Assembly (NCBI GenBank): GCA_024638655.1 | Contig: JAHEJW010000017.1 | Span: forward strand, 1-52,536 | Reading direction: 5' to 3' | DNA length: 52,536 nt | Origin: a bacterium | Lineage (GTDB): Bacteria; Actinomycetota; Acidimicrobiia; Spongiisociales; ZC4RG35 | Program-made: the position numbers and the translations under genes | The notes under the pieces: generated by a model | The model's input: only the letters and a program-made list of their open reading frames with translations | Database searches by the model: none | Told to the model about the DNA's origin: nothing | Shown here: positions 23,536 to 30,362 of the stretch, in pieces | Numbering within the stretch: position 1 is the stretch's first letter | Layout of the letters: every line of letters starts with the position of its first letter

Positions 23536-25179
23536 TTGAAGCGACTGGCGCTCTTCGCCGCGGCGGCTGCACTTCTGCTCGCGGCTTGCGCCGGCCCGCC
23601 TGCCGGTGACGCGTCACCGGCAGCCACCGGGGACACCTCCACCGATGCACCTTCGGAGTGGACCGGAGTGACGAGGAATGTCCCATCCGAGTACCCCACG
23701 ATCCAGTCGGCCGTCGACGCAGCGAATCCCGGCGACCTGATCCTCATAGATCGTGGCGTGTACAAGGAGACGGTGAGCGTGACCACTCCTGGGCTCGTCA
23801 TCCGTGGTGTCGATCGCAACGAGGTTGTCATCGATGGCGAGTTCGAGAGACCGAACGGGTTCGAAGTGCTCTTTGCCGACGGAGTGGCGGTAGAGAACCT
23901 GACCTCGGTCAACCACACCATCAACGGGTTCTTCTGGACCGGGGTCCGGGGCTATCGGGGCTCCTATCTGACGGCGGTCAACAATGGGGACTACGGGATC
24001 TATGCGTTCGACTCGGGTGACGGCCTGTTCGAGCATTCGTATGGGTCCGGATCCCCCGATGCTTCCTTCTACATAGGACAATGCAATCCCTGTGACGCAG
24101 TGATCTCCGAGTCGATAGGGGAGTACAGCGGTCTCGGCTATTCCGGAACCAATGCCTCGCATTTGTACCTCGTCAACAATGTCTTCCGTTTCAACGGCAC
24201 CGGGGTCGCACCCAACACGCTCGACTCAGAGCTGATTCCACCTACGCGGGACGTGGTCGTGGCCGGGAATCTGATCTACGACAACGGCTATCAGGACTTC
24301 CCCCACAAGGATTCTCAGTGGCTCACTCAGGGATTCGGTGTCCTCCTGGTAGGCGTTGACGGAGCCACGGTGACCATGAACAGGATCTTCAATCACCCGA
24401 ACGGAGCTATCGCTGTAGCGCCCAATGTCGACGCCAACTTCTGGATGTCGTCGGACAACGAGGTGGTGGACAACGTCGTGGAAGGCTCCGGTCTGGGGGA
24501 TCTCGCTTTGGCCGGCCCATCTCTCCCAGGCAACTGCTTCGAGGGCAACGATCCGGCTCACACGATGCCCCCCATGCTCGAGACTTCCCAGGGATGTGGT
24601 GGGTTGCGTTGGCCTGCCTTGTTCGAGGTCGGCTCCTTTGCGTCGCTGTTCGGCCGTGTTGTGGAGAACGGGCTCGATCTCGATACGGACGTCTTCTACG
24701 GGGACATGCCCCTCCCGGGACCTCAGCCACAGATGCCACAAGGGGCGGATGCACCTGTCATCCCGGCCGTGAACGTGTTCGCGGGGGCCCAACCAAATCT
24801 CGGATCCATCGAGACCCCGCGGATGCCGGCCGGTGAGGAAGTAACTCAACAGAAAGGGATCAACATCATGGGCGTCACGTTTGCCTCGACTCTCGGCGGG
24901 ATCCTCGGGCTGTACGCATATGTACTGCCCATGGTCCTCTATGCCTCCTGGGTCGTCATAGCCGTCTGGGAGATCGTCAAGCGGGACGATCTGGGCCGTG
25001 GTGCGGGCCTCGGCTGGATGGCGGCGATCCTGGTCATACCGTTTCTTGGTGTCATCGCCTATTACATCTTCGGGCGGAGTCAGGTTCCCGTTGCCTACCG
25101 GTGGATGCTCCTGGCCGGGGGTATCGGGGCGTATCTGGTGATTCTGGCGATCGGGATGATCGTCGGCGGGGTCGTTTGA
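23536..25179 (+). CDS. Right-handed beta-helix lipoprotein fused to a PLDc_N-like membrane domain
   Basis: 547 residues, TTG start about 8-10 nt after GGAGGAAGG. Lipoprotein signal (LALFAAAAALLLAAC, Cys at about 18). From about residue 52 (YPTIQSAVDAANPGDLILI) to about 370 it shows a parallel beta-helix of the NosD/pectate-lyase-like type: repeated short strands and Asn/Gly turns such as NNGDYGIYAFDSGDGLFEHS and VAGNLIYDNGYQDF. After a Pro-rich linker, the last 100 residues form three membrane helices with the pattern of the PLDc_N family (WVVIAVWEIVKRDD, WMAAILVIPFLGVIAYYIFGR). Function unknown. NosD-type beta-helices are linked to copper-enzyme maturation, which fits the flanking copper proteins but is only inference. 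Confidence 0.82.
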   Translation: MKRLALFAAAAALLLAACAGPPAGDASPAATGDTSTDAPSEWTGVTRNVPSEYPTIQSAVDAANPGDLILIDRGVYKETVSVTTPGLVIRGVDRNEVVIDGEFERPNGFEVLFADGVAVENLTSVNHTINGFFWTGVRGYRGSYLTAVNNGDYGIYAFDSGDGLFEHSYGSGSPDASFYIGQCNPCDAVISESIGEYSGLGYSGTNASHLYLVNNVFRFNGTGVAPNTLDSELIPPTRDVVVAGNLIYDNGYQDFPHKDSQWLTQGFGVLLVGVDGATVTMNRIFNHPNGAIAVAPNVDANFWMSSDNEVVDNVVEGSGLGDLALAGPSLPGNCFEGNDPAHTMPPMLETSQGCGGLRWPALFEVGSFASLFGRVVENGLDLDTDVFYGDMPLPGPQPQMPQGADAPVIPAVNVFAGAQPNLGSIETPRMPAGEEVTQQKGINIMGVTFASTLGGILGLYAYVLPMVLYASWVVIAVWEIVKRDDLGRGAGLGWMAAILVIPFLGVIAYYIFGRSQVPVAYRWMLLAGGIGAYLVILAIGMIVGGVV

Positions 25180-25182
25180 CAG

Positions 25183-26202
25183 GTGGCGGACGAAGGCGTC
25201 TCGAGACGGGACCTGCTGAAAAAGGCGGGTCTCGGCGGTGCGGTATTCCTCGGAGGCTCGGTACTGGGCAGGTCGATCGGGAGCGCCCGCGCCGGGACCG
25301 AACCCTCCTACGACGGTGAGGATCACTCCCTCGTGGGCGACGACGTCCTCGATGCGATCTACGGCCACGGTCATGGTCCGCCGATCGGGATCGAGGCCTC
25401 CGCCCTGGATCGACATACCGTCCCTCCCCGGGCCGATGAGCTTCCCCCCGGTGCCGTCAGGGAGGTCGAATTCGGAGTCGAGGAGAAGCTGATCGAGATA
25501 GCGAACGAAGTGTTCTTCGAGGCGTGGACTTACAACGGCACGGTTCCGGGACCAATCATTCGTGCAACCGAGGGGGACTTGATACGCCTTCGCCTCGAGA
25601 ATCGGACGGGGCACCCTCACAGCCTCCACTTCCATGGCGCTCATCGACCCGAGATGGACGGATGGGAGCCGGTTCCAGCAGGCGGGGAGACGGTCTATGA
25701 GATAGAGGCCGGGCCGGCCGGCGTGCATCCCTATCACTGTCACACTGCTCCGCTGGCCGAGCACGTCGCCAGGGGGCTCTATGGGATGATGATCGTCGAC
25801 CCCCCCGGCGGCAGGTCGCCGGCTCACGAGGTAGCGCTGGTTCTGTCTGGCTTCTCCAACGGCGTGATCGGCGAGAACGGTGTCGTCGCCTGGAACGGGA
25901 TCGCTGGGTTCTACGACCAATACCCCATCAAGGTGCCTGTGGGAGAGCCGGTGCGGGCATACGTCGTCAACATGCTCGAGTACGAGCCGATCGGATCATT
26001 CCATCTGCACGCCGAGATCTTTGACGTCTATCCGGCGGGTATCGGCGACTTGCCCGCGTTCCATGACGACACGATTGCCCTGGCCCAAGGGCAGAGGGCG
26101 ATGATCGAGTTCACTCTTCCTCGATATGGCAGGTACATGTTCCACCCTCACCAGCATTGGCTGGCGGATCGGGGTGCCATGGGCTGGTTCGCCGCGGTCT
26201 AG
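25183..26202 (+). CDS. Tat-exported two-domain multicopper oxidase
   Basis: 339 residues, GTG start 3 bp after the beta-helix gene. Twin-arginine signal SRRDLLKKAG then a hydrophobic stretch. Two cupredoxin domains: the first with HPHSLHFHG (His144, 146, 149, 151) and HPYHCHTAPLAEH ... GMM (His182, His185, Cys186, His187); the second with GSFHLHAE and MFHPHQHW (His321, 323, 325). The only cysteine type-1 motif is in domain 1; domain 2 has none. This is a nitrite-reductase-like size and layout, but the HCH motif argues for a trinuclear centre and hence oxygen reduction. Substrate unknown; the adjacent cupredoxin is a possible electron partner. Confidence 0.88.
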   Translation: MADEGVSRRDLLKKAGLGGAVFLGGSVLGRSIGSARAGTEPSYDGEDHSLVGDDVLDAIYGHGHGPPIGIEASALDRHTVPPRADELPPGAVREVEFGVEEKLIEIANEVFFEAWTYNGTVPGPIIRATEGDLIRLRLENRTGHPHSLHFHGAHRPEMDGWEPVPAGGETVYEIEAGPAGVHPYHCHTAPLAEHVARGLYGMMIVDPPGGRSPAHEVALVLSGFSNGVIGENGVVAWNGIAGFYDQYPIKVPVGEPVRAYVVNMLEYEPIGSFHLHAEIFDVYPAGIGDLPAFHDDTIALAQGQRAMIEFTLPRYGRYMFHPHQHWLADRGAMGWFAAV

Positions 26203-26209
26203 GCCCGTC

Positions 26210-26234
26210 AGGGGTGAGCTGCACGCCCACCCCT
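26210..26234. terminator. Possible bidirectional terminator hairpin
   Basis: AGGGGTG (26210-26216) pairs with CACCCCT (26228-26234) across an 11-nt loop, between the convergent oxidase and toroid-like genes. No T run, so weak. Confidence 0.3.
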
Positions 26235-26306
26235 CGGGTTGGGCACGGAGCCTTCGCTTGGCGAGCTTGACATGTTCGATGGAGTGGTGAAATCGGAGGC
26301 CCGGGT

Positions 26307-27245
26307 TCAGCGGGCGTGATCCCACCAATCGATCACACGGAGGGCGCGCAACGTGTTCCAAAGACTCGGCTTTCCGGCGCCGTCCTCAATGTCGAAGTGC
26401 ACTCGCCCTGGGTGGATGCGATCGAGCAGCCAACTGCCATCGGCTTGTTGCTTCGATCGTACGAGCCCGAGGCTCTCTTCCAACCGCGGATCGGGGTCGG
26501 CACCCGATCGCCGGAAGTAGTCGAGAGCTCGGAGGACGTCGTATCTCCAGTAGTAGGGGAAGGCAAAGTCGAGATATGCCGGGTTGACGATTCCGCCGGT
26601 GCTCTTGCGGCGGAAGAGACTCCGTTCCAACAAGAACTCCTCGGCATCGAGCCGGGCCGCACGCACCTCGGGTGACCCGCCGGTGGCTCGCTCGAAGGCC
26701 AGCAAGCCGTCGAGCACATTGATCGTGGTGTCGAAGGACGAGCGAACCGACCCGTTCTCAGCTTCGCAATTCCACCCACCGTCGGCCAGGCGCTCAGACA
26801 GGAGTCTCTCGACGATCGGGGCGACTTCGACCCCGAAATAGACCCCGGTCTCGACAGTTCTGCCGTTGATGCACGGTTCCACCTCGCCCTGGAAGTAGGG
26901 CTGGCCGGCGTGCTCCCATCGGCCGTTCTCGGCTATGAGCGGGATTGCCTTCAGTGCCGACTTGGACTTCGGGTCGAGACCGAGAAGTTGCAGAGTCTGC
27001 AGGCTGTGCATCGTCGCCGTCCACGGTTGTCCCGGTTCGTTGCCGGTGTAGTCCGAGGGAAAGCAAGCGCCACCATCCCAGAGCCCGTCCGGGCCCTCGT
27101 AGGCGAGGAGTCGGGCTCCCCACCCCTCGTGCTCGACCTTGAAACGCTCGGCGGCGACCTCAATCTGAGACGCATCCGTCAGGTCGGCGAACACCTGCCA
27201 ACGGATGGCGGGATCACTGTCGAGCAGCCAAGCCGTTGTACTCAT
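26307..27245 (-). CDS. Alpha/alpha-toroid protein of the prenyltransferase/squalene-cyclase-like fold
   Basis: 312 residues. Repeats of the kind GPDGLWDGGACF, LADGGWNCE and QQADGSWLLDR are the QW-like turns of alpha/alpha toroids (COG1657-type 'squalene cyclase' proteins). The catalytic DXDD of true squalene-hopene cyclases is not seen, and the protein is half their length, so terpene cyclase activity should not be assumed. An N-terminal segment DPAIRWQVFADLTDA is typical of a stand-alone group with unknown role. ATG 27245 has TACCCT exactly 6 nt upstream (leaderless). It is divergent from the MmcQ/YjbR-like gene. Confidence 0.72.
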   Translation of the reverse strand: MSTTAWLLDSDPAIRWQVFADLTDASQIEVAAERFKVEHEGWGARLLAYEGPDGLWDGGACFPSDYTGNEPGQPWTATMHSLQTLQLLGLDPKSKSALKAIPLIAENGRWEHAGQPYFQGEVEPCINGRTVETGVYFGVEVAPIVERLLSERLADGGWNCEAENGSVRSSFDTTINVLDGLLAFERATGGSPEVRAARLDAEEFLLERSLFRRKSTGGIVNPAYLDFAFPYYWRYDVLRALDYFRRSGADPDPRLEESLGLVRSKQQADGSWLLDRIHPGRVHFDIEDGAGKPSLWNTLRALRVIDWWDHAR

Positions 27246-27251
27246 CGAACC

Positions 27252-27257
27252 AGGGTA
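27252..27257 (-). promoter_or_regulatory. Probable -10 element, leaderless start of 27245
   Basis: TACCCT on the minus strand, 6 nt before ATG 27245. Confidence 0.5.
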
Positions 27258-27285
27258 ACTGTCACCGAGGTGGCGGGTTCCTCCC

Positions 27286-27291
27286 TATCGT
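27286..27291 (+). promoter_or_regulatory. Possible -10 element for the MmcQ/YjbR-like gene
   Basis: TATCGT, 9 nt before ATG 27301; no ribosome site in the pyrimidine-rich leader. Confidence 0.35.
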
Positions 27292-27300
27292 CCCCTCCCA

Positions 27301-27654
27301 ATGGACTTCGAATCCCTTCTCACCTACTGCCTGGGCAAGCCGGGAGCTTGGCGTGACGAGCCGTGGGACGACGACATAGTGGCGAAGGTCGACAAGAAGA
27401 TCTTTGCGTTCCTCGGTGATGGGGCGGTGGGGGTGAAGTGTGGAGACGACCGCGACGAGGCGGACGAGTGGCTTCACCGCTTTCCCGAGGATGCCTCGGT
27501 GATGTCATACATCGGGCGGTCGGGTTGGAACACCCTGAGGTTCAATGGAGCCATTCCGGACCAGGAGATCACGGAAGCAGTCGACGAGTCGTACCTCCGG
27601 GTCGTCGAGAAGCTCCCACGCAAGCGGAGGCCGGACGGATGGGACGCTCCCTAG
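27301..27654 (+). CDS. MmcQ/YjbR family protein
   Basis: 117 residues, complete for the family. It begins ESLLTYCLGKPGAWRDEPW and continues with KIFAFLGDGAVGVKC, followed by the C-terminal WNTLRFNGAIPDQEITEAVDESYLRVVEKLP. YjbR-like proteins have a 'double-wing' DNA-binding-like fold but their biochemical role is poorly known. It ends 9 bp from the convergent Cys-containing hypothetical gene. Confidence 0.85.
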   Translation: MDFESLLTYCLGKPGAWRDEPWDDDIVAKVDKKIFAFLGDGAVGVKCGDDRDEADEWLHRFPEDASVMSYIGRSGWNTLRFNGAIPDQEITEAVDESYLRVVEKLPRKRRPDGWDAP

Positions 27655-27663
27655 CCTCCGATC

Positions 27664-28062
27664 TCAGTCCCTGAACTGATCGGCGGCTTCCACCTCGGCT
27701 GCAAAGCCGTCGAGGTCGCCGATCGCCGGCGCCTCGGTCCATACCGGGATCCCCTGGAGAAGTTCCCGATACCTCTGCGCCTGGTCCGCGTCGACCCTCA
27801 CCCGGATGGGCACATCGTCCGCCAACACTTCCTTGTACTTCCGTACGATCGCCCGGTGTTGGGGGCGTTCGAGGTCGAGGAGGAAGACGATGCCATGGGC
27901 GTTCTCGGCCAAAGGACAGCCGGCTCCTGAGAGAATCGGGCAGAGGGCCTTGGGATCGGGGCCATGACAGACCTCGACCGGGTGCCCGAGAGCCTCCAGG
28001 AAGCCAATGTCGGTGGTCTCTCCGCCGGGGATGTCGACCAGAATCATGCCCTCTTCGGACAT
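27664..28062 (-). CDS. Hypothetical protein with three conserved-looking cysteines
   Basis: 132 residues from ATG 28062, chosen for its good ribosome site (GGAAGGAG, 5 nt spacer); an in-frame start at 28128 lacks one. Cys32, Cys41 and Cys49 lie in a compact Pro/Gly-rich stretch (VCHGPDPKALCPILSGAGCPLAENAHG). After this comes an alternating strand/helix region (GIVFLLDLERPQHRAIVRKYKEVL, then PIRVRVDADQAQRYREL) that resembles a flavodoxin- or receiver-like half-fold, without clear catalytic residues. I do not recognise the family. The cysteine cluster could bind a metal or Fe-S cluster with a fourth ligand (His33 nearby), but this is a guess. Confidence 0.68.
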   Translation of the reverse strand: MSEEGMILVDIPGGETTDIGFLEALGHPVEVCHGPDPKALCPILSGAGCPLAENAHGIVFLLDLERPQHRAIVRKYKEVLADDVPIRVRVDADQAQRYRELLQGIPVWTEAPAIGDLDGFAAEVEAADQFRD

Positions 28063-28178
28063 AGTGGCTCCTTCCATCGCTTCCGACTCTGCGAACGATC
28101 GTTCGTTGGCACCAGTGCCGAAAGTCACTGTTTCGCGCTCGGGAGGTCCCTTTTCCGGTCTTCAGACGTAGTGAGACC

Positions 28179-28184
28179 TATCTT
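28179..28184 (+). promoter_or_regulatory. Probable -10 element for the leader ORF and SDR gene
   Basis: TATCTT, exactly 6 nt before ATG 28191 of the short leader ORF. Confidence 0.45.
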
Positions 28185-28190
28185 CCGACC

Positions 28191-28229
28191 ATGGTCCAGC
28201 GCATCTTTCGAATGGCGGGTCGCTCTTGA
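28191..28229 (+). CDS. 12-codon leader ORF coupled to the SDR gene
   Basis: Reads MVQRIFRMAGRS and stops at TGA 28227-28229, which overlaps the TTG start of the SDR gene (TTGA). A -10-like TATCTT lies 6 nt before its ATG, so the transcript would be leaderless and begin with this ORF. The SDR start itself has no ribosome site, so its translation may depend on ribosomes terminating here. The peptide has no obvious regulatory residue run. Confidence 0.4.
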   Translation: MVQRIFRMAGRS

Positions 28230-29029
28230 GCCGAGAGCAACCGATCTCGGGAGAGGTCGCACTCGTGACCGGAGCCAATCACGGGATCGGTGCGGCCACC
28301 GCCATTGCGCTGGCCAAAGAAGGAGCCGATGTCCTGATCACATATCTGCGAGCGGACGGAGACGACACGGATTTCGGCAGGGCGCGCTCACGGGATGGCT
28401 CGACGATTGGCACGGCCATAGAGGCTCTGGGACGGACCTGTCACATGATCGAGGCCGATCTCAGGGACCCAGGGACTCCGGGCAGGCTTTTCGAGGCTGC
28501 CGAAGCCAACTTGGGACCTGTCAGCGTCCTGGTCCACAATGCCAGCGGTTGGAAGAAGGATTCCTTCGCGGCGGGAGGGACGGACTCCATCGGGCGTCCA
28601 CAGAAACAGGTGACTCTCGATTCGATCGACTCCCAGCTGGAGGTCGATGCGCGGGCCGGGGCTCTCCTCATGGCCGAATTCATCCGAAGACATAGAGAGC
28701 GGAACTCACATTGGGGTCGGATCGTCACACTCACTTCGGGAGACGGTCGTGGGTTCCCGGGTGAGGTCTCATATGGCGCGGCCAAGGCTGCGCTGGTCAG
28801 CTACACACTGTCGGCAGCGGCAGAGATGGCCGATGACGGGGTGACGGCAAATGTCGTCTATCCGCCCGTCACAGACACCGGCTGGATCACCGACGAGGTG
28901 CGCGAGTTCGTGAAGGTGGATCACGAACACCATCACATAGCCTCGCCCGACGAGGTGGCGGACGTGATTGCGTGGCTCTGCAGCCGGGCAGGGAGAGTCG
29001 TAACAGGGAACGTCATTCGTCTCCGGTAG
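28226..29029 (+). CDS. Short-chain dehydrogenase/reductase
   Basis: 267 residues, TTG start. N-terminal NAD(P)-binding TGANHGIGAATAIALAKEGADV, HNASGW in place of the usual NNAG, and active-site SGDGRGFPGEVSYGAAKAAL (Tyr and Lys of YxxxK present; the Ser of TSGDG at the catalytic position). The C-terminus has the VYPPVTDTGWI and 'DEVADVIAWLCSRAGRVVTGNVIRL' ending of 3-oxoacyl-ACP-reductase-like SDRs. An insertion of about 20 residues (ADGDDTDFGRARSRDGS) lies after strand 2. Substrate unknown. Translation probably coupled to the short leader ORF that overlaps its start. Confidence 0.85.
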   Translation: MSREQPISGEVALVTGANHGIGAATAIALAKEGADVLITYLRADGDDTDFGRARSRDGSTIGTAIEALGRTCHMIEADLRDPGTPGRLFEAAEANLGPVSVLVHNASGWKKDSFAAGGTDSIGRPQKQVTLDSIDSQLEVDARAGALLMAEFIRRHRERNSHWGRIVTLTSGDGRGFPGEVSYGAAKAALVSYTLSAAAEMADDGVTANVVYPPVTDTGWITDEVREFVKVDHEHHHIASPDEVADVIAWLCSRAGRVVTGNVIRLR

Positions 29030-29049
29030 CCGTTTGGCACCGAGATAAT

Positions 29050-29055
29050 TAGCGT
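29050..29055 (+). promoter_or_regulatory. Possible -10 element for 29064
   Basis: TAGCGT, 8 nt before ATG 29064; no ribosome site. Confidence 0.35.
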
Positions 29056-29063
29056 CACGACTG

Positions 29064-29426
29064 ATGCCCGACACAGATGTCCTAACCGAGCTTCGCCGTC
29101 TCGAGGAGTCACTCTGGCGTGAGGAGACCAGGTTCGACCGGGACTACATGGACCGGATCCTCGCTTCCTACTTCGTCGAGTTCGGCCGCTCCGGCAAGGT
29201 GTGGACCCGCAAAGACACGCTCAGAACCCCACGTAGGAAGATTGGAGCCCGTCTACCGCTGGCGAGGTTCTCGATCCGGATGATCACCGAAGACGTCGCG
29301 CTCATCACCTATCGCAGTGAGGGTCTCGAGGATGATCTGGAGGTAGGCAACAGAGCCTCTCTGTGGAGACGGTCCGAAAATGGCTGGAAGCTGGAGTTCC
29401 ATCAGGGAACTCCCACCATGCGGTGA
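29064..29426 (+). CDS. DUF4440/NTF2-like protein
   Basis: 120 residues. A helical start (LRRLEESLWREETRFDRDYMDRIL) is followed by strands SYFVEFGRSGKVWTRKDTL, ALITYRSEG, RASLWRRSENGWKLEFHQGT, the standard order of a DUF4440/SnoaL-like alpha+beta barrel. The W-RRSENGWKL-FHQ ending is typical. Such proteins are small ligand-binding or isomerase-like folds and no specific role can be assigned. It is convergent with the MOSC gene, 4 bp apart. Confidence 0.82.
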   Translation: MPDTDVLTELRRLEESLWREETRFDRDYMDRILASYFVEFGRSGKVWTRKDTLRTPRRKIGARLPLARFSIRMITEDVALITYRSEGLEDDLEVGNRASLWRRSENGWKLEFHQGTPTMR

Positions 29427-29430
29427 AGGC

Positions 29431-29955
29431 TCAGATCCTGGTGACCTTGTCACCCACCGAGAAACCACCAGCTTCGACGACCCTGGCATAGGCGCCCCGA
29501 AAGCGGCGTTCCCGGCCCTCGCCTACATTGACGAAACGAAGCCCTTCGCTACCGAAGCGGTCAGCGAACTTGGCGCAGCCGGTGTGCGGAATGGCCGTGA
29601 TCTCGATAATGGCCTCGCCGATCCGGAGCCTCGTGCCGGCCGGCAGGTTGTCCTTCGACAGATCTAGGTCGATCAGTATCTGGTCTCCTGCGAGGGGCCA
29701 GCGATCCCGGCTGGCCGCCACTGCATCGAGGACCCGGGAATTCATCAGAGTCAACTGGGTATCGGGTCTGGGCTCCCCCCGCTGTGCCCAGTTGTCTCCG
29801 ACGAGCCCGGCTTTCGGGTCGAGCTCACCGGACTCGGCGGTCTCCCTCTCGTTCTCGGAAGGGCGTAGAACGATCATCTCCACCGGTCCCGCGTCGGAGG
29901 GGGCATTGCCGATGTGGTCGAGGAAGGCCTGGAGCTCTTCGGTGGATCGGTGCAT
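29431..29955 (-). CDS. MOSC domain protein
   Basis: 174 residues from ATG 29955, which gives the N-terminus MHRSTEELQAFLDHI usual for this subgroup; a TTG at 29976 overlapping the previous stop is an alternative. GLVGDNWAQRGEPRPDTQLTLMN and DNLPAGTRLRIGEAIIEITAIPHTGCAKFADRFG define the MOSC domain, with the conserved Cys in HTGC. MOSC domains occur in molybdenum-cofactor sulfurases and are thought to handle sulfur. It is the last gene of the aceE-E1-JAMM-MOSC run. Confidence 0.87.
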   Translation of the reverse strand: MHRSTEELQAFLDHIGNAPSDAGPVEMIVLRPSENERETAESGELDPKAGLVGDNWAQRGEPRPDTQLTLMNSRVLDAVAASRDRWPLAGDQILIDLDLSKDNLPAGTRLRIGEAIIEITAIPHTGCAKFADRFGSEGLRFVNVGEGRERRFRGAYARVVEAGGFSVGDKVTRI

Positions 29956-29972
29956 CGACACAGTATGGCTGA

Positions 29973-30362
29973 TCAACGAATTTCGAGCTCGGTAACTTCT
30001 CCTTCCCTTATCCGCCAGGCGCGGACGTCAGGCGTTCCCCTGAGCCCGACGACCAGGTAGACCCACTCCGGGTCGAGTGCGGACACCACGTCGACCATTG
30101 ACGGCCGTGCTTCCCCATTCGGATGGGAGTGGAAGACCCCCCCGAGAAGCCAGCCGCGGGATTCTGCGTCTGCAAGGGCGGCGAAGTGCTCCTCAGGGGG
30201 CACGGTGAAGCCACTCGGCGACGCCTCTGCGTTGGAGGTGGGGTAGATCCGGGTGACGACGTCGTGCTCGACGGCGAACAGCCCGCACCCCTCGACGGGT
30301 GCGGCACCCAGGCAATGCTCGATGATCTCCCGTCTGAACTCCCGGCTGAGGCTGAGCGACAC
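29973..30362 (-). CDS. JAMM/MPN+ metalloprotease (Mec-like)
   Basis: 129 residues from GTG 30362, whose first base is the last base of the E1-like gene's stop (TAGTG). The zinc site is complete: Glu24 (VEGCGLFA), His78 and His80 (FHSHPNG), Ser88 and Asp91, that is HxHPx6SxxD. Bacterial JAMM proteins of this size, such as mycobacterial Mec, remove amino acids or peptides from the C-terminus of ubiquitin-like sulfur carriers (CysO type). Its position directly after an E1-like enzyme supports such a role. No sulfur-carrier gene is visible nearby. The frame is open further upstream but there overlaps the E1 gene. Confidence 0.88.
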   Translation of the reverse strand: MSLSLSREFRREIIEHCLGAAPVEGCGLFAVEHDVVTRIYPTSNAEASPSGFTVPPEEHFAALADAESRGWLLGGVFHSHPNGEARPSMVDVVSALDPEWVYLVVGLRGTPDVRAWRIREGEVTELEIR

